Part shown: positions 1 through 10,434 of the stretch, in pieces
How positions within the stretch are numbered: the first letter of the stretch is position 1
Layout: the number at the start of each line of letters is the position of its first letter
Assembly (NCBI GenBank): GCA_037178625.1
Contig: CM074138.1
Span: 1 to 64,000 of the forward strand
Source: Skeletonema tropicum
Lineage: Eukaryota; Bacillariophyta; Thalassiosirophyceae; Thalassiosirales; Thalassiosiraceae
Reading direction: 5' to 3'
Length of the DNA stretch: 64,000 bases
Made by a program: the position numbers and the translations under genes
Notes under the pieces: generated by a model
The model's input: the letters and a program-made list of their open reading frames with translations, nothing else
What the model was told of the DNA's origin: nothing
Database searches by the model: none

Positions 1-289
1 ACCCTAACCCTAACCCTAACCCTAACCCTAACCCTAACCCTAACCCTAACCCTAACCCTAACCCTAACCCTAACCCTAACCCTAACCCTAACCCTAACCC
101 TAACCCTAACCCTAACCCTAACCCTAACCCTAACCCTAACCCTAACCCTAACCCTAACCCTAACCCTAACCCTAACCCTAACCCTAACCCTAACCCTAAC
201 CCTAACCCTAACCCTAACCCTAACCCTAACCCTAACCCTAACCCTAACCCTAACCCTAACCCTAACCCTAACCCTAACCCTAACCCTAA
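1..289. repeat. Terminal telomeric repeat array (CCCTAA)n
   Basis: About 48 uninterrupted copies of CCCTAA run from base 1 to 289. The C-rich strand reads 5' to 3' from the end, as expected for the left end of a linear chromosome with TTAGGG telomeres. The array passes directly into unique sequence at 290. No gene is seen between 290 and 549. Confidence 0.98.
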
Positions 290-549
290 TTTGGATTGGA
301 CTTCCTGAGCATTGAGTACCACATGGTCTGACATCATCTCTCATCTCTCATGGACAGTTTCCCTCCAGTTGAAGCTAAGGTTGAAGGAGTCACATGTTAT
401 GAGTCAAATGCCATGTTATTTTGGAGCTCTCACAACTCCAAATCTTGAATAGGTGACAGATTGCATCACAGTCTACTCTTCTTTTAGTTCTCATAATTCC
501 AAAGTGTGAAGCTGCATATGCTCTTTCCTCTATCATCATCAGCATCATT

Positions 550-941
550 ATGCAACATCAAAGGCTGCTTTTAGAAAAGAAGCAACGTCTTGAGGAGCGA
601 CTTGCCGCATTAGAAAAAAACCAGAAGGAAGCAGCTGAGGCAAACAGACGCATGTATGGGTTCATGGCAATGGAGGCAGTAGCTAGTGAGTTAGATTTGA
701 TTTTCCTTTTACAAAGATCTGCAGTTCCTTGCTGACATGTGTATACCGCCCTCCTTTCTTACTCTATATAGGTAGTAACAAAAAATATTGGGAGCACATG
801 AGCAATGTCCAACAGGAGTTGGATGAGCTGAATCTTGAAATAGCATCAGAAAATAATAAATGTGAAGTGAAGAAGGGGGGGAATAGTCGCAATGTGAAGA
901 AATTGAGGAAGAGCAATGCTGCTGGAAAAGATTCTATCTAG
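550..941 (+). CDS. Small two-exon coiled-coil protein, function unknown
   Basis: Two exons (550-685 and 772-941) join across a GT-AG intron of 86 bases that starts GTGAGT and ends TATATAG. The split codon becomes AGT and the frame is kept, giving about 102 residues. The first exon encodes a charged heptad-like helix rich in Leu, Glu, Lys and Gln. The second has another helical stretch (about residues 50-75) and a basic Lys/Arg/Asn tail that could bind nucleic acid. I do not recognise a family. It is the most telomere-proximal candidate gene. The matching splice phase is the main support. The ATG at 550 is the first in frame in the open stretch, and an upstream exon cannot be excluded. Confidence 0.5.
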
Positions 942-1464
942 ACTGGCGCAAACAAAAATTGTTAATGCACATGTACCCCGGCAGGCTTGGTGCTGGTATT
1001 TAGTTTGTCGTAGCTCTTTTTGCTCTGCAGCACCCCAGAAACAATCCACCCCAAAAATGTATGCATACAATGATTATGTAGATAATATTTAGTAGACATG
1101 CTATGTGGATGGTAGTTAGTTGCGCTTATGTCTCTGAATGTTTGTTTGTTTATTTGCTTTATTGTGTGTGCTAGGAGAGCATTGTGTGTTACGTAGGGGA
1201 GAAGCGGCTCATGTCATGGTGGAGTTGCGAATGTTGTGAGATAGCGTGATCTGTGATTTTGGGAGATGAGAGTGGATGTTTGGAAAAAGGGCCAAGACTG
1301 AGCAATTTAGCTAGCAGTAGCCTCAAACCCATCTGGGATCCCTCGTACCACCACATCAACAATGGCCTTCACCAAAACAACCACCAAACATTTTCAGTCC
1401 ATGTAAAAAACAACCAACTGCCAACCCCTTGTTGGACTGACAAAAACCAATTTCAATGCTCAAA

Positions 1465-1480
1465 TTAGGGTTAGGGTTTT
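1465..1480. repeat. Interstitial telomere-like tract TTAGGGTTAGGGTTTT
   Basis: Two TTAGGG units plus TTTT, in the orientation opposite to the terminal CCCTAA array. It directly abuts the palindrome at 1481-1508. Confidence 0.8.
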
Positions 1481-1508
1481 AATTCCTACGTAGGCCTACG
1501 TTGGAATT
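1481..1508. repeat. 28-bp palindrome between internal telomere tracts
   Basis: The sequence AATTCCTACGTAGG followed by CCTACGTTGGAATT is its own reverse complement except for one mismatched pair. The centre is AGGCCT. Function is unknown; it could be a protein-binding site or a healed end-joining product. Confidence 0.7.
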
Positions 1509-1573
1509 CATATATAGGCTGTACGTAGGTTTTGTACCAGGACTTGTTGCAACTTTCAGCACCACGGACGAAG

Positions 1574-1588
1574 TTAGGGTTAGGGTTA
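1574..1588. repeat. Interstitial telomere-like tract (TTAGGG)2
   Basis: Second internal TTAGGG tract, about 94 bases after the first and in the same orientation. It is followed by AACATAATAACCCTAA, a phrase partly repeated near 4070. Confidence 0.75.
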
Positions 1589-1599
1589 ACATAATAACC

Positions 1600-2106
1600 C
1601 TAAGTTCTCAATACCAAAAGAAAATAATGTACGGTGACTCGGCAACGTACGAACAGAAACTCGAAGACAATTGATACCATCCAACTTGGTAATGAATGCA
1701 AAGTATGTGCTCCCCATAGATGTACCGAGTTTGATACTACCCAACTTGATAATAAATGCGAAGTAAGTGCTCCCCATAAGTATATCCAGTTCAAAATGAT
1801 TGCTCCCCATGATTGTTCCCATGGAGTTGTTGATAGATCTTGATAAATAATAATCATCTCATGAATCTTCGCCTGAATAGGCAACTTGAGTTGTTCCTTG
1901 ATATGATCCGGTAGATCTTCATCGTTAGAACCGTTCCGCCATTTAAGGCTATTGACCTTGTTGTGATCCTTCATCAAACCAATAAGCTCACGATAGGTGG
2001 TGAAACCGAGGCTAGATAGGCATGCTCTGATGGGAATCTTGTCGTCGAGGATGACCGAAACGACATGTGTCAACAAAGAATCGGAATTATTCCGAGTAGA
2101 AGTCAT
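1600..2106 (-). pseudogene. gag-like retrotransposon remnant
   Basis: An open frame of 168 codons starts at ATG 2106. Its first about 95 residues resemble, by eye, the N-terminus of the gag-like ORF at 12765-14039: a helical leader with two Leu, a short helix around TTYRELIGLM, then an RNGSNDED-type acidic linker matching SGSSDEDD, then another helix. After about residue 95 the frame runs through a tandem 60-bp repeat (1681-1740 and 1741-1800) containing CTCCCCATA, so the rest is probably not native protein. It is therefore read as a truncated gag copy from an LTR element related to the one at 10772-14723. No pol sequence is next to it. Confidence 0.5.
1681..1811. repeat. 60-bp tandem repeat with CTCCCCATA motif
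   Basis: Two adjacent units of 60 bases, each starting near CCAACTTG and carrying TGCTCCCCATA (motif at 1710 and 1770), plus a third partial motif CTCCCCATG at 1803. The same 9-mer is iterated near the 3' LTR of the element at 10772-14723, where its complement resembles a polypurine tract. Confidence 0.6.
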
Positions 2107-2669
2107 TTTGAGTGACTATTCACGGTGTTCGAATCGATCTCACGGACGGATTGCAATTAAATCCTTTCACCCACTTCTGTGGTGAACTAGTACTTGATGT
2201 CTCTAAAGCTATTCCGCTAGCTCCAGTCTATCACTGCCGGACCCCCAACAATGAATACCCTTCTATTGTAATCGAACGAATATCTCAGTAGGTAAGGACC
2301 TGTGCTTAATCAATTATCACTCCACAACTCCGGCGGAAATGAAATAGCTTCGGATGACTAAGCCGGGTTTCTCTCACGAGAGGTGTTAATCTATCACAAG
2401 ATAGAAAAAGTGAGAAGTAGTCATCTGCAATAATAAACAAGCCGGTTATTCCACAAATGCGGTTACTCACTCAACTATCAAATGTGGGCGTCTATCTTCA
2501 GTAGATAGATATGTTTACAACCCAACTCGACTAACGAAGTGTACAATACATATATAAGCCAAAGGCCGATAAATAACGTAAAGAATTAAATTAAAGAGAA
2601 AAAGAGTGAGCGCTACTAGACGGTAGATCGCCATGGTGATGGAGACAAGCAGCTGTCAAAAAGATCTCT
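2107..2669. other. Non-coding stretch between two transposon remnants
   Basis: No gene seen. It could be the leader or LTR of the gag remnant to its left: minus-strand TGACAG begins at 2657, but a matching second LTR was not found. A 24-base block at 2662-2685 recurs at 14949-14972. Confidence 0.35.
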
Positions 2670-3707
2670 TCAAAAGTGATGACGCGTCGTCAGATACCGA
2701 ATACCGATGCATCTGGTGACGAACAGAATTCTCCAAAGAAGACCCACATCCATAAAATAAGATGCATATCCCGAAATAGATCCGATACACAAGCGTAATT
2801 CGTACTCATGTGACAAAAAAGCAATTTGTTTAGGAAAGCTTTGAGGCACCATCGAATGTATACAGAACGTTCGATAAATGACAGGCCCTAAATTTTTGTC
2901 TGCGAAGATAATGATCAGATTGGGGTTGTTCTTGAGGCTATATAGTACTGAGAACTCTTGTTTAGAAAGATTCGGTTGAGACCATTTACTGGCGAATTTG
3001 GCGTGCTCTTGTCTAAGTCGATCTGAGAAACGTTTGATGCCTGCTTCCACTTCTGCATTAGCTAGGGGTGGGTCGTATCGTTCTTCTCGACTTTTCTTAA
3101 AATGTAACTTAGGGATATATGGATGTTGCGGTTTGGTTGGATCGTCTACATGAATATTATTCCAGTAGTTTCGATTTCTGATATCCCATCCAAAGTCACC
3201 GATGATCTCTTCAATGTTATTAGTTGGATATGGTGCGAGGATGCCGAAGTTAAGTCCTCTGCCCAGCACCTTTCTAGTTCCGATGGGGAGTTTGGTTGTT
3301 GGTTTACACAGATTGTGAAGAGTGAGATTCTTTGCCGGATTTAGCGCATGCTCCAATGGTAGATGTTCCAGATAATTGATAAGATTTGTGTGTGGTGGGA
3401 GCGATGGATCTGCTAGGAAGCCGTCTCTTCTATGGATATTATGCATTATGATGTCAAGTTTTTGTTGGGCTAGGTTATTGTAATATCGGTCTCTTGAGGC
3501 AGTACGTCTTAGTTCCTTCTGCCTCCTCTTCCTCTCCCTCTGCCGCCTCCTCCTCGATGGTTTCTTCCTCTTCCACTTCCTCTTCCCCTTCCCCTTCCTG
3601 CATGGGAGTTGGGGTTGTTGTTGTTGTTGGAGGATGATTCGACATTCTTCTGCTGCTGCGAATTGAGAACCCTTGGTTATTGGATCCCACACACCTTCGT
3701 ATGGCAC
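2670..3707 (-). pseudogene. Penelope-like element ORF, N-terminal part only
   Basis: The 345-codon ORF begins with a strongly basic Lys/Arg-rich tract (about residues 35-70). It then shows two features typical of the region before the reverse transcriptase core in Penelope-like elements: an LGRGLNFGILAPYP stretch (about residues 148-161, matching the usual L-S-[KR]-G-L-x-F-x-P-T-P) and LKNNPNLIIIFADKN (about 258-272, matching the x-I-V-I-x-x-A-D-K-G motif). The catalytic YxDD core and any GIY-YIG endonuclease are missing. The reading is lost near 2690, where the tail no longer looks native. It is thus a truncated copy. The call rests on recalled motif patterns, not on a search. Confidence 0.6.
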
Positions 3708-3711
3708 TCAA

Positions 3712-4860
3712 TTATACCAGATGTGAGTTCGCGCGGCACTCAGTGATACCAGACAAACAATATTGCGGTATTCACAAGACTTCTTATGGCACTCATGTAC
3801 CAGTCATGAATAATTAATACCAGTCATTTGAGTACCACTCTGATGTCACTATGACATCCATTGACAGAAGTGGTGAAAAATATTTTTTGTGTTTTGCAAT
3901 AATTATACTATTCTAAGCATCTTTAAAAAAAATATGCGTTTTCTCAAAAACGAGAAATTTTTTAATCTTGAAACTTTAGGACTACGATCGTCATATCAAA
4001 CTCTATCTTGATCTCAAATTTCAGCTCCTCATTCCTCATAGTTTTATTGAATCAACTTGGGATAGTAACATAATAACCCTATATATTAGCAATAACGGTA
4101 ACTGAATAATAATCAAAGGAATTTAGTAATAATAATAATTCTATGGAGTAACTCAATAAATAATAAATGTACCAGATATGTCATGATTTAATTACATGTT
4201 ATGTTGTGGGGGGGATATCTATGTATATTATTAGTAGCAAAGATTATATTGGGCGGGGTGGTATTTATTATCATGAGGATTACAGGGATGGTGCCGCTTT
4301 TGTTCGGATTTGATGGGGGAGGGGGATTGCGAGCATGGTTTGGGCAAGGGGATTGCAAGCAACAACATGTATGAGCGAGCGAGGCTCCTTATATAATATG
4401 GAAAATAATATTGTAGTTACAGGAACAATATTTGGCGGATATTAGCGCGATGATGTGGCGCAGATACCACCTGAATTTTATACAACGATATCATTAATTT
4501 GATGTGCTATGGCAAGTTGTGTCGAATGGTATTTGAGCGGCGCCATGGTGAGTTGTGTCGAGAGAAGGATGTAGGTTGGTGTGGTCTGAGGTAGGAGAAC
4601 CAGATTGGTCAAATTTGGTAAAAGAGCTAATACAGTGGAATAAAGCTAGTAGTAGCCTTTGGAATTATGAGTAGTCACGATTGGCAAGATGAGTCATTTG
4701 TAGCTCAAAATGCCAAAAAAAAGCAATTTGTTTAGGCGATTGCATCTCTCCCGCTCATGTTAGATGCACTAACTTTGAGCAGGCAGAAGCATTTGATGCA
4801 TCATGCAAATCATGGAGATCATGCGATAATAATAATGATTATGACATTGTCGAGCAGGCG
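3712..4860. other. AT-rich intergenic stretch, no gene seen
   Basis: No supported gene. AT-rich with short AAT runs near 4120-4170 and phrases such as AACATAATAACCCTA (near 4070) that echo 1587-1602. In-frame coding sense upstream of 4867 can be followed back to roughly 4720 without an ATG, so the helicase-associated gene may begin here. Confidence 0.5.
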
Positions 4861-4866
4861 AGTTCT

Positions 4867-5568
4867 TTGTTAAAGTTAAAGCAATCATCAAAAAATTATG
4901 ACATCGAACAGCAGTGCCCTAAAGAGAGCAATGGTAGTGCCGCAACTCCAGTGAATACTCATCATCCGTCTGAAACGGACATACCAGCGTCTACTCCTTC
5001 TGATGAGGAGTCAGCAGTTGACCCAACTAATCTTCCGGCGTTGCTGTATCATGCTGGGGAACAACCTGCTACTGTTCGCGCATATCGCCGCTGCTCAGAA
5101 GATCGCAGTCTTGTGGGCCGCCAAACCATTCGCGATCATTTATATGATTCTCTGTCTACCAGTAGACTTCTGCGCAGCTGTCTCGACCGCCTGTTTCATG
5201 AGTCTTCTGGTTCTACCGTGAAGGATTATCCGTGTCGTAATGCTACTTCGGTTGCTAGACTGTCAGGAGAACGTGATAATGATGGCACCAATATGGGTGT
5301 TGGTAATGTTGATAACGCCCCCTTGGAAGCAGACGATGCTGGTGTATTTCGTAGCAATAATGGCAATGCAGCTCGGCCAGTTGGAGTTGGAGAAATTCCA
5401 CAGAACACAAAAGCGTCTGGAACTATTGGATCTATGTTGGGAGAGCTGTCGGAAAAGGTCATTCCAGTTCCAGTTGTGACACCTGTAAAAGATACAGCAT
5501 CGTCCATTGCTAGACAAGGTGAGTTATTATACTTGTACGAGTGTCCGTGGTACGGTGTACGATTCTGA
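4867..5568 (+). CDS. Hypothetical ORF, possible 5' exon of the helicase remnant
   Basis: The frame is open without an ATG at 4867 (the codon there is TTG) and extends upstream, so the start is unknown. The protein is hydrophilic, rich in Ser, Asn, Asp and Thr, with no domain I recognise. A donor-like GTGAGT lies at 5519. A good acceptor (TTACTTCCAG) ends at 5660, after which the helicase frame is open. With that donor the phase is wrong by one base; GTACGA at 5535 would be in phase but is a weaker donor. Either the join uses that site or the gene is frameshifted. It could also be unrelated to the helicase. Confidence 0.35.
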   Translation: MLKLKQSSKNYDIEQQCPKESNGSAATPVNTHHPSETDIPASTPSDEESAVDPTNLPALLYHAGEQPATVRAYRRCSEDRSLVGRQTIRDHLYDSLSTSRLLRSCLDRLFHESSGSTVKDYPCRNATSVARLSGERDNDGTNMGVGNVDNAPLEADDAGVFRSNNGNAARPVGVGEIPQNTKASGTIGSMLGELSEKVIPVPVVTPVKDTASSIARQGELLYLYECPWYGVRF

Positions 5569-5600
5569 AAATAAATTTGTCCCCACGACAAAAATATTTT
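5567..5600. repeat. Hairpin 1 sharing a 15-mer with the hairpin at 6941
   Basis: GAAAATAAATTTGTC (5567-5581) is followed by an imperfect inverted arm GACAAAAATATTTT (5587-5600), 12 of 14 pairs matching. The same 15-mer begins the hairpin at 6941. The two copies flank the helicase-coding part. Confidence 0.6.
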
Positions 5601-5661
5601 GAGGTCCGATACTTCACTTCATCGCTGACATTTTTCGTCTGATCCCAATGTTACTTCCAGC

Positions 5662-6906
5662 TCCGAATATATCGTTAAAAGATATAATATTCTTCGTGAC
5701 GATCAAACAAAGGAGGACGCACATCGTTTGATCAACTTGCATTTAAGCTACTATTCCTCCAAGTTCAGAGACACTATCGAGGACGATCCAAAAACATTGC
5801 ATGCCTACGCAAAACGGGAGGAAATGAATAAGCAAAATTTCAAAATGCTCGTAAAAACACAGAAACGGCTGTCAGTACCGGTAGCACGGCTCAGATGCCA
5901 ATTCAAGAGCAACATGGTTGGCAATCCCACTGTGTACCAGTCGCATTTCTTCGGCAAAAAGATGTTGTACACTTTAGACGTTTCCGTTGGTGTGCACGTG
6001 TGCCTGGAGACAGCGAACATTGATCCGAACTCTGGCCTGTACGTTGGAGCGATTGGGAAGGTGATTGACATCGTTTATGACGAGCAGCACTCCGTAGGAC
6101 CAAACACAAATGGTGTTGAATCCCTCCCAAAGTATATAGTCGTTGATTTCCCATACTTCAAACCGCGGCAAGGCATTGAACCCTGGGACAAAAAGAATCC
6201 AACGGTGAGTGAATGTAGAAATGTATGCTTGAATTCGAAATATAGCATGGCACTGATCAATCATCCCTCTTTACACAAATTTGCAATCACTCCACTCCAC
6301 CACTCCACTCAGCACGTGCCAATACCACCCTACACTCACATCTGCAACAAGGGATGCTGTACTGCCACGTTCATGCCCCTGCAAATTGCATTCGCAATCA
6401 CAATACACCGCTGCCAGGGCATGGAGGCCGGGTTCGGCAAGGACGATCGATGGAATCGCATGGTGATAGATCCGTCAGATGAGCTCTGGGAGAGAAGCCA
6501 GTGCCTTGGGACAGGATACGTTGCTACCAGCAGGGGCAAAACACTTGGTTCCAAAAATGTTATGCACCCGACGGATAGTGCCATTTATTGGACAGGGCCG
6601 AGCGTGTCTGTAGAACGGTTACACAATTGCAAGACGAACCAAGATGGCCAACTCTGCAAACTCTTCAAGAAGCGGGACAAATGGGTCAAGTACCTTGACG
6701 GCAAGGCAGAAGAAACCAAGACAAGATACAACAAGAGAAAGCTCGACAAAATGATGAAAACGACTTACCAAAAGGCAGTGAGTGGTACTTTAATAAAGAA
6801 TAGAGAGGACCTGACGAACCGCATCACCGAAATCATAACCAGCCCAAACAAAAAATGGAAAGAAACGAAGAAAGAATACCAATTGCCACGCGATTATTTT
6901 GCCTAG
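5662..6906 (+). CDS. C-terminal half of a Pif1-family (SF1B) helicase, probable Helitron-type remnant
   Basis: Pif1-like helicases are ATP-driven 5'-3' DNA unwinding enzymes, also found in Helitron transposases. Visible here are a YAKREEMNKQNFKML stretch (motif III/IV region), GLYVGAIGKV (the usual GLxNGtxGxV), PLQIAFAITIHRCQGME (motif V, usual PLxLAWAxTIHKxQG) and GYVATSRG (motif VI, usual YVALSR). Walker A and B motifs are absent, so this half alone cannot hydrolyse ATP. A likely in-phase intron of 108 bases (6205-6312, GTGAGT...CTCAG) lies between the WDKKNPT and HVPIPPY segments; the frame also stays open if it is retained. The first ATG in frame is 5728, but coding sense starts at the acceptor at 5660. 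Lys-rich C-terminus. No HUH nuclease was seen nearby, so Helitron origin is inference. Confidence 0.6.
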   Translation, partial: SEYIVKRYNILRDDQTKEDAHRLINLHLSYYSSKFRDTIEDDPKTLHAYAKREEMNKQNFKMLVKTQKRLSVPVARLRCQFKSNMVGNPTVYQSHFFGKKMLYTLDVSVGVHVCLETANIDPNSGLYVGAIGKVIDIVYDEQHSVGPNTNGVESLPKYIVVDFPYFKPRQGIEPWDKKNPTVSECRNVCLNSKYSMALINHPSLHKFAITPLHHSTQHVPIPPYTHICNKGCCTATFMPLQIAFAITIHRCQGMEAGFGKDDRWNRMVIDPSDELWERSQCLGTGYVATSRGKTLGSKNVMHPTDSAIYWTGPSVSVERLHNCKTNQDGQLCKLFKKRDKWVKYLDGKAEETKTRYNKRKLDKMMKTTYQKAVSGTLIKNREDLTNRITEIITSPNKKWKETKKEYQLPRDYFA

Positions 6907-6940
6907 TGGACGATACAATGCGATATTCACAACTTGCATG

Positions 6941-6972
6941 GAAAATAAATTTGTCTTCAAGACAAATTTATT
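6941..6972. repeat. Hairpin 2: perfect 14-bp inverted repeat after the helicase stop
   Basis: AATAAATTTGTCTT (6944-6957), one spacer base, then AAGACAAATTTATT (6959-6972) form a perfect stem. It lies about 35 bases after the helicase stop codon. It could be a transposon-end structure or a 3'-end processing hairpin. Confidence 0.7.
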
Positions 6973-7390
6973 ATCAATCGCGGCAACATGACAAATTAAC
7001 GACAATCAATAAAGGATACAACAAAGGGAGAATATTTCTCGTGATGAAGAAACATGTCACCTATAATGACAATGTACCTGTATTTCTTTCTGCAAATGAT
7101 GGTATCCTCGACAGATATAGCCAATCAATTTCTGTAACAAGCGCCTTAAAGCCAGGTACTTCTTGCTTTCTACGTAGGAACAAGTACAAATCCTACAGCG
7201 GTATGGTCTACAGAGCCTCTACGTGTCCACCAGGTAAACTTTCTCACTAAACAGCTACTATACTGATTCCTACCAAGATCCCTGTAGAAAAAAGTTTGGA
7301 AAAAAATGGAGAATTTGTGACCATAAGGGGTTGGGCACCTCCCGGCCCCGTTATCGACACTTCACTGCGCTTGTTTCGACCCGGGGCCCC
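6973..7390. other. Stretch after the helicase, no firm gene
   Basis: A short open frame from ATG 7044 to 7250 (about 68 codons) has reasonable composition but no recognisable family, and I do not call it a gene. Homology to the FHA gene begins near 7395. Confidence 0.4.
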
Positions 7391-7394
7391 GAGG

Positions 7395-9488
7395 GCCGAT
7401 AATAATAACTCAACCGGTGCAGCCGCTGTGTCAGAAGCACCACCCTCCGATGGCGATGCAACGACGAATCTAAATAATCATCCACAACTCAGCGGATCAA
7501 TTACAACTCCAGCCTACGCCCTGCTAGTTGGCTTAGCTCTGGAAAATGAGTCGAAAATATTATCCATTCCACTCACGTCACTGCCGACCACGTTTGGGAA
7601 GGAGCATGAGACGAAAGATGCCAATTTTATTGGCTTGACAGAATTCAACAACAGCAGCGATGCAGAGGGAGCGTCATCATCTACTAAGAGCGGACCGAAA
7701 CTGAGCAAGTCCATGTGCTGCATTATTATCGAGACGGAGGGCAGGGGGGCAAGTTGGGCTGCTACAAGAAGAAGAAAAAGGCGGCTGCAGTGAAGGATGA
7801 TGATGCCAAGAATAATCCTACCGACGAAACAACAATGAGCATCACGGGCGATGTGGATGCATTGGATGGTATGACCTATGTCCCCTATGAAAAACCGCAA
7901 GAGGCGAACAACAAAGCGGCAGCGGAAGTGTCACCAGATGATATTATTCGACTGCCATCGATGCAACAAACTGATCCATTACCATCAAGTGGCTTCTTTG
8001 CAGTTGAATGCACTGGACGAAAAATCATTGTGGGGGGTAGAGTATTGAAGAAGGGACAGCATGCCATGTTGAAAGATGGGATCACGTTACAGATTGCCTC
8101 GCATTGCTTTTACTTCTTGTTGCCGAAGAATAAGAATAATGCCAATGATCAGAAGTCGATCAAGGTGACAATGACAAAGATTGTTGCAAAAAATGGTTGA
8201 TGTCAGTTCGTCGGCAAAGAAGAGGAATAAGAGGGACAATGATAGCAACAGCGACGACGATAGTGATGATGATACATCCTCCGACGACGACGACTCAACC
8301 TCCATCATCAAAACACCCCGTCCAACGAAAGAATCAAAATCCTCTTCCACCATCACCGCCAATAACAACAGCGAGTCTTCTACCTTTGCGCATCCATCCT
8401 CGAAAGCAAATCAAACACTGAACTACTACAAGTGTTATCAGACGCCACCGAAAGTAATGGATGGGATAAACACAGTCAAAACATTGGAACGACACTAGCC
8501 ACACGTGCCTGTCGTGCTGCCGCCAACTCCTCCAAATTGCAGAAACTCAATCGAGAATTTACAGGCGTCACACAACGAGATGTTATGAATTGGATCAATA
8601 ACGACTCGGATACGTTTGGAGAGTACGAAAAGATGATTTTACGGAAGATTGAACCGAAATCGTTTGGTATTGCCATGGGAAAGGCGATCATTCGTGCAGG
8701 CTATACCAAGAGTGATGTGAAGAGTGGTAGAGCGAATAGATGGAAGTTGCCGAGTGATGTGATTGTTCCTGCGGTGGCTACGGTAGCGCCTCCATCTATG
8801 AAGAAGTCGCCAAGTATGGTGCAGATGAAGTTGTTGCCGACTGGTGGTGGTGAGGGTGGAGGTACTAAGACGCCTCCAAAGCCCATGATGGCGTTGCCAA
8901 AGGCCAGTGTAAGTGTGAAGGGAGAGACGGAAAAGGAACAAGCAATGAAGGAGTTGGTGCCGATGAAAACTAATGATAATGACAACAATGGTGGTAATGG
9001 AAGTGGAGCAGTTGATGTGGCGTCAAAGGAAGAATCTAACAAGAATACAATCCTCCCGTCGCAGGAAGATCTGAAGGCATTCGTAGACGCATGGCTGGCA
9101 CGTCCCGAGAATGCCCAAGTGTCGTCGACTTTACTACCGTCCGCAAAGGAAAAGGAGGATATAATATGAAAGGATGCGGTGTCGATAAGAAGCGATTAGA
9201 GGGTTACTTTTATCGCATGAGAAAGAAGCTCAAACAAAAGCAAGATGTGGGAGGTGTTGCTACTAGTGCTACTGATGCACCAATGGCCGCTGGTGGCAGT
9301 GCTTCTGTTGCTGCTGCAATGCCACCTGTATTTCCTCCAACGAGTCCTAATGCTGCGCGGTAGTCTATTCAAGGTGGCAACGGAAGAAGTCGCAGCGGCA
9401 GCTGCTGCTGCAAGTGCTGCTGCCATTCAAACTCTATTACCTGCTGCCGCCACAAGTAAATGTTAGTGCTGAAGCAAAGCAAGAGTAG
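7395..9488 (+). pseudogene. Frameshifted copy of the FHA-domain gene at 15255
   Basis: This is a close copy of the intact gene at 15255-17621, alignable from about base 7395 (15385) past the stop codon to about 9670 (17790). It is broken several times. One T is missing near 7725 (CATTATTATC against CATTTATTATC). One extra base lies near 8190 in an A run. Further shifts occur before 8432. There is a 2-base insertion near 9163 (ATATAATATG against ATATAATG). About 115 bases encoding the Ala/Thr-rich linker are lost near 9360, producing an early TAG. The intact copy's start region is replaced by unrelated sequence. The similarity includes the 3' flank, so this is a DNA-level duplication, not a processed copy. 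Confidence 0.85.
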
Positions 9489-10434
9489 ATGATTTGAGCT
9501 GTGAATATGGCGTTGTTTTTCTTTGTTCATGTATAATTATAAGCGTTCATTACACGAAAAACATATATTCATTATCTGTGTAACGCATGTTATTCCGCTA
9601 CACATTGTCATCGTTACTTACAGCACATGGTAAAATGACCTTACAGATGGATTGAAGCAGGTGACTAAGTCCAATGAAGATGAGCAGCTCTCTCAGAGTG
9701 TTGACTAAACCTTGTCATACCACGTTACATAAACTTGATTCTTATTCTCGTTCAAGTTCAACGCAGTCTCTAGACTTAATATATTCACTCTGAACTTACC
9801 ATCTGTGCAAAAAGAAGACTATTATCGATCTCGATTCGATGCTAACATATTCTGCTGCTTGACTTCAAACTTGGCCCATGCCGACATCGGCATTCAAAGG
9901 AGAAATAAGTTACAGTTACACATGGCCATGGCATCGACTACAATATGTGCTTTTCTGCGTTCGTTCCAGCTCGCCGACTGGGCATAGTGGTGCAGTGAGG
10001 ATGAAGCAAAGTAGATCACCTTTGTATGAACTGTATCGGGGCTTAGGTTTATTTTTGTGCTACGGTAAACTACGTATCACTCTGTTCTGAGACAAGGAAA
10101 GTATCTGCGAGTGACACAGGCTAATAGATGTGTAATGACAACGACGATGAATACAGTATTAATTTACGTATTTGGAGTAGTTGTGTGCTCTTCGAAGGAG
10201 AGAGCTGCTGCTAGCGGTTGAGCTTGCTCATGGAAGATGAGGGGCTCAGAGCTACAGGACAGAATCGTACTAATTCCAAGACGTAGAACCTTAGTAACGA
10301 TTCACGAGGCTGACTACTTCCACGTAGTCAGAATCCAGAGCGGCATGCGTCAGGCATGGAGATCCCGATAAGCGATAGCTTAGCGAGCACGTATCCGTAT
10401 GGTCACAGATACATACGTACCTAAAGGTAGTATG
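9489..10434. other. Intergenic stretch, no gene seen
   Basis: The first 180 bases are the duplicated 3' flank of the FHA gene. The remainder has only short open frames without features. A short inverted repeat CTGACTAC/GTAGTCAG lies near 10310-10332. Confidence 0.5.

Larger units (their letters stand above)
942..1599. other. Non-coding subtelomeric stretch with internal telomere motifs
   Basis: No convincing gene is seen. It holds two short internal telomere-like tracts in TTAGGG orientation (1465-1480 and 1574-1588), opposite in sense to the terminal array. Between them, directly after the first tract, lies a 28-bp near-perfect palindrome (1481-1508) centred on AGGCCT. A short open frame at 1253-1468 has no recognisable features. 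Confidence 0.6.

Noticed and set aside
2120..2150. A tRNA T-loop-like GTTCGAATC sequence
   Set aside because: No acceptor stem, D-arm or anticodon arm could be placed around it. No convincing tRNA or rRNA gene was seen anywhere in the window.
9805..10090. Short ORFs between the FHA pseudogene and the LTR element
   Set aside because: No recognisable features and no conservation visible within the window.
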